DNA of 64,000 bases, taken from NCBI GenBank assembly GCA_963834855.1, contig CAWIDH010000021.1:153237-217236 (forward strand), read 5' to 3'. Of this stretch, positions 58,019 to 64,000 are shown piece after piece. Both the position numbers and the translations under genes were made by a program. Every line of letters begins with the position of its first letter. The first letter of the stretch is position 1. The stretch is from DATJKD01 sp963834855. GTDB taxonomy: Bacteria > Pseudomonadota > Gammaproteobacteria > Steroidobacterales > Steroidobacteraceae. The notes below the pieces were generated by a model that searched no databases, had not been told where the DNA came from, and was given only the letters and a program-made list of their open reading frames with translations.

Positions 58019-58372
58019 ATGACAAGTCTTGCACACCCTGGCACCGGCGGCGTACTCGAGCCACGGACGGACGCCGAGCAACTGGAGGCGCTCCGGTCCG
58101 AGCTCGATGCAATCAACCTGCAACTCCTGGAGACGCTCGAACTGCGCGGGCGGATCGTGCAGGAGGTCATGGCAATCAAGCGGCGCCTGGGACGGCCGGC
58201 GTATGACCCGGAGCGCGAGCGAATGATGACGGAAGTATTGCTGCGTCGTGCGGCCGATGTGTATCCGCGAGCAGCGCTGGAGCGGGTGTTCAAGGCAATC
58301 TTCACGGCATCGCGTGCGCTCGCACTTCGACCGCTGACGGAGTCACCCTCCCGCCAGGACCGCGTGCGGTAA
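58019..58372 (+). CDS. Chorismate mutase (AroQ class) domain protein
   Basis: 117 residues from ATG 58019 (TGAGATG junction). All-helical AroQ domain: LRSELDAINLQLLETLELRGRIVQEVMAIKRRLG (shortened) with YDPERERMM and FKAIFTASRALAL. The catalytic Arg/Lys pattern (R at helix 1, K in AIKRR, R in the DPERE loop) is kept, so mutase activity is plausible. Its presence in an envelope-modification operon is odd. Stop overlaps the next ATG. Confidence 0.8.
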   Translation: MTSLAHPGTGGVLEPRTDAEQLEALRSELDAINLQLLETLELRGRIVQEVMAIKRRLGRPAYDPERERMMTEVLLRRAADVYPRAALERVFKAIFTASRALALRPLTESPSRQDRVR

Positions 58373-59097
58373 TGGCGACTAGGCTGGTTGAGTTCGGCAA
58401 CGCATGCTTCAAGCATCGTGGTGTTCTGCTGCCGATCGCGGTGCTTCTGCTCCTCGTTCCGAGTCCACGGCTGAGCCAGGATCCGGCCGCGATCGGTGTT
58501 CTCGGCCTGGCGGTCGCCGTGATCGGCCAGGTCATTCGCATCGCCACGGTCGGCCTCGCTTACATCATTCGCGGCGGCAAGGACCATCGAGTCTATGCCG
58601 AGGACCTGGTCACGACGGGCATGTACGCGCACAGCCGCAATCCCATGTACCTCGCGAACCTGTTCCTGCTCGTGGGCCTCGCGCTCGCATCGAATTCATG
58701 GGTGTTCGTGTCGGTCGGAATTCCGCTCGCGCTGGTGATGCACGCTGCAATCATCGCGGCCGAAGAGGACTATCTGCGTGCGAAGTTCGGGGCGGAGTTC
58801 GAAGCGTATTGCGCACGTGTTCCGCGGTTGTTTCCAAGGCTCCGTGGCATTTTGAAGACCCTGTCCGGGATGCAGTTCGATTGGCGGCGGGTGCTCCAAA
58901 AAGAGTATGCGGCTCCGTTCGATTGGCTCTCTGCGACGGCAGTCATCGTTGCCCTCAACCTCTGGCGCGCCGGTGAACTCGCGAAGAATCCCGGGATCGT
59001 CGCAGTAATGCTGCTCATCGTCCTGGGGCGCTTGATTGCCTGGCGGCGCGCGCGGGCAATGCACCGCTCTGCAACTACCGATGGTGCACCTGGCTGA
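58372..59097 (+). CDS. Isoprenylcysteine carboxyl methyltransferase-like membrane protein
   Basis: 241 residues with five to six helices and the ICMT/PEMT core: LVTTGMYAHSRNPMYLANLFLLVGLAL (shortened), followed by AAEEDYLRAKFGAEFEAYCARVPRLFP. Such bacterial proteins methylate small hydrophobic or lipid substrates; the substrate is unknown. It continues the overlapping gene chain from the CmoA-like gene. Confidence 0.82.
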   Translation: MATRLVEFGNACFKHRGVLLPIAVLLLLVPSPRLSQDPAAIGVLGLAVAVIGQVIRIATVGLAYIIRGGKDHRVYAEDLVTTGMYAHSRNPMYLANLFLLVGLALASNSWVFVSVGIPLALVMHAAIIAAEEDYLRAKFGAEFEAYCARVPRLFPRLRGILKTLSGMQFDWRRVLQKEYAAPFDWLSATAVIVALNLWRAGELAKNPGIVAVMLLIVLGRLIAWRRARAMHRSATTDGAPG

Positions 59098-59149
59098 GCG
59101 GCAGCAGCATCTACTCATCCTTCTTTACTATGACGGAGTAGTACCGCTC

Positions 59150-60871
59150 ATGCATGCGGTCGATGTGGGTTTCCTCGCTGTAGTGCTGCTCACCGCAACC
59201 GCGGCGGTCGCCGACGCCGTCGCGGTGCCCGGAAGCGAGCACGCGGTCGGGGCGCCTGCCGCGCCGGAGTCCCGCGCAGGCGCGTGCTGCTGCGCAGGCG
59301 AGCAGACCGCTGCCGACGTCCCGGCGCCGGAAACGCTCGATGCAACGAGCGCGCGCGTGCGCAGCATCGACATCGAGGTCGACAACGTCTTCGACACCTC
59401 GATCCCCGAGGAGTCCGCCTGGCTGTACCGATCCGGCAACCGGCTGCACCTGCTGACGCAGGAGGACACGATCCGCTCGCAACTGCTGTTCCGGGAGCAG
59501 GAGCCGTTCTCGATGCAGAAGGTCCAGGAAACCGAGCGGCTGCTCCGCGGCCAGGATTACCTGTACGACGCGTGGATCGTCCCGACCTGTTACCACGCGG
59601 AGGACGACAGCGTTGACCTGCAGGTACGCGTGCGGGACGTGTGGAGCCTGAGCCCCGGTTTCGCCTTCGGCCGCCAGGGCGGTGCCAACCATGGCGGGCT
59701 CTCGATCGAAGACGAGAATTTCCTCGGCCGTGGCGAAAAGCTCGAGTTGTCTTACGGCAAGGACGTGGATCGGGCGTCGCTCTCGCTCGCCTACCAGGAT
59801 CCGCAGTTGTTCGGCAGCTGGTGGCGCGGAAACTTCGAGCTTGCGGACAACAGCGACGGTGGCCTTGCGAGTCTTCAGCTCACACGACCGTTCTATTCGC
59901 TCGACACGCGCTGGAGCGCCGGCCTCTCGGCACTGACCGGCGAGCGCGTGGACACGCGCTACAGCCTGGGCGAGGAACTCGACAGTTACACGGTGACCGA
60001 AGACCGCTTCGAGCTCCAGGGCGGCGTGTCGCAGGGTCTGCAGCATGGCTGGGCGCGACGCTGGCTCGCCGGCATCCGATACGAGGACAGTCGGTTCGGG
60101 CCCGACCCGGAGACACCGCTCGCCGCGCCGCTTCCGCAGGACCGCAAGCTGCTGACGCCCTGGCTCGGCATCTCGTTCATCCAGGACGGCTACGACACGG
60201 TGCGCAACCTGGACCAGATCGCGCGCACGGAGGACGTCCAGTTCGGACGCGAGCTCAGGGCCGAGCTCGGCATCGCCTCCGCGCAGTTCGGCAGCGACCG
60301 CGACGCCGCGGTCTTCGCGCTGTCGGCGGGAACGGGCGAGCGCCTCGCCGAGGGTCGCTCCCTGTTTCTCGGCGGCTCGTTCTCAGGCCGCTGGGAATCC
60401 GCGGGCCTGCGCGACGGACTCGCGACCGCCGAAGCCCGCTACTACCAGCGCCAGCGCGAGAATGCCGCGTTCTTCGCCACGACACGCGGAGCGGCGGCCT
60501 TCTCCCCCGACCTGGACCACCTGATCGAGCTCGGAGGCGACAACGGGCTGCGCGGCTATCCGCTGCGCTACCAGGTCGGAACCAGCAGCGTACTGCTCAC
60601 CGCCGAACAGCGGCTGTACACGGACTGGTATCCGTTCCGCCTGTTCCGCGTGGGTGCGGCCGCCTTCGTCGATGCGGGCCGGACCTGGGGTGAGGACGCC
60701 GCCGGGAGCGCACCGCTCGGCTGGCTCGCTGACGCCGGGTTCGGCCTGCGCCTGGGCAACGAGCGCTCCGGCCTGGGCAACGTGATCCACATCGATCTCG
60801 CGTTTCCGCTCGTGCGATCGGGTGGTGTCGATTCCGTACAGCTCCTGGTCGAAACGCGTCAGAAATTCTGA
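59150..60871 (+). CDS. Omp85-superfamily (BamA/TamA-like) outer membrane protein
   Basis: 573 residues from ATG 59150. Signal-like N-terminus, then a POTRA-like domain (VRSIDIEVDNVFDTSIPEES; LRGQDYLYDAWIVPTCYHAEDDSVDLQVRVRDVW in parts). A beta-barrel follows, including GGLSIEDENFLGRGEKLELSYG, the Omp85 motif LGGDNGLRGYPLRYQVG (VRGY/F equivalent) and a C-terminal strand with AFPLVRSGGVDSVQLLVETRQKF. A Cys cluster (ACCCAG) in the linker is unusual. Likely inserts or exports outer-membrane or lipid cargo. Confidence 0.82.
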   Translation: MHAVDVGFLAVVLLTATAAVADAVAVPGSEHAVGAPAAPESRAGACCCAGEQTAADVPAPETLDATSARVRSIDIEVDNVFDTSIPEESAWLYRSGNRLHLLTQEDTIRSQLLFREQEPFSMQKVQETERLLRGQDYLYDAWIVPTCYHAEDDSVDLQVRVRDVWSLSPGFAFGRQGGANHGGLSIEDENFLGRGEKLELSYGKDVDRASLSLAYQDPQLFGSWWRGNFELADNSDGGLASLQLTRPFYSLDTRWSAGLSALTGERVDTRYSLGEELDSYTVTEDRFELQGGVSQGLQHGWARRWLAGIRYEDSRFGPDPETPLAAPLPQDRKLLTPWLGISFIQDGYDTVRNLDQIARTEDVQFGRELRAELGIASAQFGSDRDAAVFALSAGTGERLAEGRSLFLGGSFSGRWESAGLRDGLATAEARYYQRQRENAAFFATTRGAAAFSPDLDHLIELGGDNGLRGYPLRYQVGTSSVLLTAEQRLYTDWYPFRLFRVGAAAFVDAGRTWGEDAAGSAPLGWLADAGFGLRLGNERSGLGNVIHIDLAFPLVRSGGVDSVQLLVETRQKF

Positions 60872-60905
60872 CGCTGCCGCGATTGCTCGAGAAGGTCTGA
60901 CGGCT

Positions 60906-61238
60906 ATGGACTTCATGAACACGCCGATCGCGTGGCTGGCCTGGACGGGCCTTCACATGTCGCCGTGGAAGCTCATCGGCCTGACGGGAGCGCTGATGTT
61001 CGGCGGCCGCTGGGTGGTGCAGCTCCTGGCCTCGCGCAAGCATGGGAGGCCGGTTGTGCCACGACTGTTCTGGTACATGAGCTTGCTCGGTAGTGGCATG
61101 ACCTTGAGCTATTTCTTGTTCTCCCAGAAGCAAGACGCTGTTGGCGTGCTGCAGAACCTCCTGCCCGCTGGAACTGCAGCGTACAGCCTATACCTCGACA
61201 TCAAACATCATGGCTGGGCACGCGATCGCCATCCGTAA
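60906..61238 (+). CDS. LABN-domain (lipid A biosynthesis N-terminal-like) membrane protein
   Basis: 110 residues with three helices. Matches the small LABN family: WKLIGLTGALMFGGRWVVQLLASRKHGRPVVPRLFWYMSLLGSGMTLSYFLF in order, and LQNLLPAGTAAYSLYLDI. Often next to lipid A or glycosyltransferase genes. It overlaps the EptA-like gene by 29 bp if that starts at 61210. Confidence 0.82.
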   Translation: MDFMNTPIAWLAWTGLHMSPWKLIGLTGALMFGGRWVVQLLASRKHGRPVVPRLFWYMSLLGSGMTLSYFLFSQKQDAVGVLQNLLPAGTAAYSLYLDIKHHGWARDRHP

Positions 61239-63070
61239 GCCGGGCAGGTCCGTGAGACACGGGCAGCGCGGGGAATCAATCGAACCGACCCTCCAGGCGG
61301 AGGCGGAGGCCGTTCGTGCCTTCGTGTCGTGGCTGGGTGGGCTATGGCGTACGGGGCTGAGCTGCCCGAGCGAGCTCAGCTTCGCAGTGGGCGTATCGAC
61401 GATCTGGGTGATCGGCTACAACGGGGCCTTCTGGAGCCAGGTCGTGGCTGCCATGTGGCACCCGGACGCGCGGTCGTTCGCGTTCATGGCATCGCTCGCT
61501 GTTCTCCTGACGGTGATCCATTCCACGGTCCTGCTGCTCGCGCCCACGGCGCGGCTCATGCGGGCCGTCGCCAGCGCGCTCTTCATCGTCGCCGCAGTGG
61601 CCGCGTATTTCATCGGGGCTTACAACGCAATCCTGGGCCCGGCAATGATGCGCAACGTGCTGCAGACCGACGTCGCCGAGGTGAGCGGCCTGGTGAGCGG
61701 CTCGATGCTGCTGCACATCGTTCTGCTCGGCGCCCTCCCGGCAGCGCTCGTATGGCGCGTCCGCTGGCGCGAGGCGTCGCTGGGCGTGCGACTGCGGCGG
61801 CGGATTGTTTTCCTCGTCGGCCGCCTGGGTCCTAGCGCTGGCAGGCATGATCGGCACGTCCGTCAACTACGCGGTGCTGCTGCGGGAGCACAAGCCGATC
61901 CGTTACGCGATGCTGCCGATGGCGCCGGTCATCAGTGCGACGCGCGTGGTGGCGCGCGCGTGGAAGGAGACGCGTCCCGCAGCTGCGATGGACCCGGGCG
62001 GTCCGGTCGTCTCGGTCGCAGCCGCGCACCCGCGTCCGCTGGTCGTGCTGCTGGTCGTCGGCGAATCCGCACGCGCCGCGAGCTTCGAGCTCGGCGGCTA
62101 CCCACGATCGACGAATCCGAGGCTTCGAGGCATCGACGACCTGCTGTACTTCGACCAGGCGCGGTCATGCGATACGTCGACGGCCGTCTCGGTGCCGTGC
62201 ATGTTCTCGCCGCTGGGCCACGACCGCTTCGACGTCGACGATGCCGGCAACCACGCGAACCTGCTCGATGCCCTGCAGAAGGCCGGCGTCGACGTCGAGT
62301 GGTGGGACAACAACTCGGGCTGCAAGGGCGTCTGCCGGCGCATTCCCACCGTCGAGTACGCCGCGCACAGGACGGCGGCGCTGTGCCCGGAGTCGTACTG
62401 CTATGACGAGGTCATGCTCGAGGACCTGCGGCGACGGCTTGCCGGCATCCGGCGCGACACCGTGATCGTCTATCACCAGATCGGGAGTCACGGCCCCGCG
62501 TATGCGGAGCGCTATCCGCCGCGCTTCGAGGCCTTCGCGCCGAGCTGTCACTCGAGCGAGCTGCATCGCTGCACGGCGGCGGAAGTACGCAACGCCTACG
62601 ACAACACCATCGTGTACACCGATTACGTGCTGTCGCGGCAGATCGAGATCCTGAATGCCGCGCAGGACAGGCTGGACACGGTGCTCCTTTACGTGTCGGA
62701 TCATGGCGAATCGCTGGGCGAGCAGGGGCTGTACCTGCACGGCATGCCGTACGCGCTCGCCCCGGCGGCGCAGACGCGCGTGCCGATGCTCGCATGGCTT
62801 CCGGACTCCTCGCGTGCGCGGCTGGGGCTCGATAACGGTTGCCTGCAGACCCGGGCGCACGCCGAGGTCAGCCACGACGATCTCTATCACACCGTGCTTG
62901 GCGTGATGGAGCTGCGGAACGACGCCTACGACCCGCAGCGCGACCTGTTCGCGCCCTGCATTTCGCAGCGGACGCACCTCGCGGCGTCGACGGTGCGACC
63001 AGCGGAGCGGTTTAAGAAGCCAGCAATGCGGACGCCTGTCGCGCGCGCCCGCGATGGCGTACGTAGCTGA
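61210..63070 (+). pseudogene. eptA: EptA-like phosphoethanolamine transferase, frameshifted
   Basis: N-terminal five-helix membrane domain (FWSQVVAAMWH; YFIGAYNAILGPAMMRNVLQTDVAEVS in parts) to about 61807, where an extra T in a TTTT run shifts the frame. The rest (SSAAWVLALAGMIGTSVNYAV, metal-site VVGESARAASFELGGYPRS, nucleophile Thr in CDTSTAVSVPCMFSPLGHD, MLEDL, HQIGSHGPAYAERYP, SDHGESLGEQGLYLHGMPY) completes the sulfatase-fold domain to 63070. Corrected length about 619 residues. Adds phosphoethanolamine to lipid A, lowering cationic-peptide binding. Start uncertain (ATG 61210 or a later GTG). Confidence 0.85.
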
Positions 63071-63145
63071 GGAGCAGCGTTCAGCGAACCTCGACAGTGG
63101 ACCGTCAGCGGCGCATTCTTGGCCGCGCTGCATGGGAGCGTGCAC

Positions 63146-63970
63146 ATGAAACTCGCGTACACCGCATTGAGTCCTTTCTGTCGCAAGGTCCGCATGGCGA
63201 TGGAGTACAAGGAAATCCCGTTCAGCATCGTTCCTGGCGACCACGTCAGCGAGGTTCCGGCGTTCAATCCGCGCGCGGAGGTGCCTGTATTGATCGATGG
63301 ACCACTCGTGGTCTGTAACTCGCCCGACATCCTCGCGTACGTCGATCGCAAGTTTGCACGGAGTCCGCTTTATCCCGCCGACGCGGCCGCCTATGCGCAG
63401 GTGCGCCAGTGGGAGCGCCTCTCGGACACTGCCTTCGATGCGATCTTTACCGTGGTCGGTAACTGGAGATTCGCCGAGCTGCCGCCCATGCCGCCGGGAC
63501 TGATGGACGCGGCACGCCGTGACATCGCTGTGCTCTACGACCAGCTCGAGGAGCAGTTGCGCACCGGCCCATGTGTGTGCGGCGACATCAGCGCCGCGGA
63601 CTTCGCGCTCTATCCGCAGGTAGCCTCGGGAGCGGTCCTTGACCTGCCGCTCGATCGCGAGCGGCATGCCGCAACGCTCGCTTGGTTGCGGCGCATGCGG
63701 AACCGCCCGGAAGGCCAGACCGATCTTGCGGCCGCGCGCGAGTGGTGGGCCAATCGCGATAGGCAGACCGTGGATACCCAGCGCGTGAACTGGGGAACGT
63801 TCCGGCTCGAGTGGCTGCTCGCGAGCGGCGGCACGGAGTTCTTTGCCGACCAGGTGCGGCGGGACAAGGTCCTGTGGTCCGTCGGTGCGAACAGCAACGC
63901 ACGCAGCAATCCGTTATTCTCGCGGCATGACATTCGTCAGCGCGAGCGCCGCGCAGAGCAAGAACTATGA
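63146..63970 (+). CDS. Glutathione S-transferase family protein
   Basis: 274 residues, ATG 63146 with GGGAG 7 nt upstream. Thioredoxin-like N-terminal domain (MKLAYTALSPFCRKVRMAMEY; AEVPVLIDGPLVVCNSPDILAYVD) with a Cys at the catalytic N-terminus, then a helical domain (CVCGDISAADFALYPQVA). An additional C-terminal 60 residues with RVNWGTFRLEWLLASGG is longer than usual. The C-terminus overlaps the next ATG by 44 bp. Confidence 0.82.
   Translation: MKLAYTALSPFCRKVRMAMEYKEIPFSIVPGDHVSEVPAFNPRAEVPVLIDGPLVVCNSPDILAYVDRKFARSPLYPADAAAYAQVRQWERLSDTAFDAIFTVVGNWRFAELPPMPPGLMDAARRDIAVLYDQLEEQLRTGPCVCGDISAADFALYPQVASGAVLDLPLDRERHAATLAWLRRMRNRPEGQTDLAAAREWWANRDRQTVDTQRVNWGTFRLEWLLASGGTEFFADQVRRDKVLWSVGANSNARSNPLFSRHDIRQRERRAEQEL
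63915..63920 (+). promoter_or_regulatory. Possible -10 box for the flavoprotein gene (leaderless)
   Basis: TATTCT lies 6 nt before ATG 63927, within the coding sequence of the preceding GST. The same TATTCTCGCG sequence precedes the WGR-like gene. Confidence 0.35.
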
Positions 63971-64000
63971 CGTGATCGTGGTCGGTTCCGGCGCCGCGGG
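63927..64000 (+). CDS. FAD-binding oxidoreductase, N-terminal start (partial)
   Basis: Only 24 residues are in the window: MTFVSASAAQSKNYDVIVVGSGAAG. DVIVVGSGAAG is the dinucleotide-binding GxGxxG motif of flavoproteins such as 3-ketosteroid dehydrogenase or fumarate-reductase-like enzymes. The rest is beyond the right edge, so the subfamily cannot be decided. Confidence 0.6.
   Translation, partial: MTFVSASAAQSKNYDVIVVGSGAA

Overview
The window is a high-GC, densely coding chromosomal segment from a gammaproteobacterium. The evidence is a complete System I cytochrome c maturation operon (ccmABCDEFGHI), a uvrC-pgsA pair followed by tRNA-Gly and tRNA-Cys, an HrpA end, a class II DAHP synthase, and a regulator pair of the PmrA/QseB type beside lipid A genes. 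The metabolic content (glyoxylate shunt, leucine and lysine catabolism, many CoA enzymes, a Rossmann flavoprotein at the right edge) would fit a Steroidobacterales/Nevskiales-like heterotroph, but that placement is only an inference.

Layout. 1-7.0 kb: end of hrpA, a 650-bp inverted-repeat island, slipin and nfeD, a secreted metallo-beta-lactamase-fold hydrolase, then a lysine-catabolic pair (saccharopine dehydrogenase-like and ALDH7-like). 7.1-12.2 kb: DAHP synthase, RluE-type pseudouridine synthase, malate synthase and isocitrate lyase. 12.2-20.5 kb: secreted or unknown proteins, a family 5 uracil-DNA glycosylase, a TPR membrane protein, uvrC-pgsA-tRNAs, a PEP-CTERM-like protein, and a basic protein coupled to a WGR-like protein. 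20.5-30.9 kb: MltF-like lytic transglycosylase, a polytopic membrane protein, GST, cardiolipin synthase, TonB, an ECF42/DGPF pair, AlkB, DUF99 and adenosine-specific kinase. 30.95-31.41 kb: two inverted fragments of tRNA-Leu(UAA) around half of a group I intron and an HNH nuclease gene. 31.5-34.1 kb: an ECF sigma/anti-sigma pair and an exported protein. 34.1-41.3 kb: a leucine-type catabolic operon (GntR, isovaleryl-CoA dehydrogenase, MaoC, CitE-like, methylcrotonyl-CoA carboxylase). 41.3-48.1 kb: ccm operon. 48-52 kb: assorted genes. 52.3-63.1 kb: an envelope and lipid A region (ArnT-like transferase, two-component system, methyltransferases, Omp85 protein, EptA-like transferase). The right edge has a GST and the start of a flavoprotein.

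Two things affect how the window should be read. First, about twelve otherwise well-conserved genes are broken by single-base indels; nearly all are +1 insertions, which looks more like sequencing error than biology. These genes are listed as pseudogenes, with the reconstructed reading described. Second, several genes have a TAnnnT hexamer 5-7 nt before the ATG and no Shine-Dalgarno, suggesting leaderless transcripts.

The most unusual locus is the tRNA-Leu/group I intron/HNH arrangement at 30950-31411. Next come the long inverted repeat at 508-1151 and the palindrome set in front of (or inside) the gntR gene at 34.9-35.1 kb.
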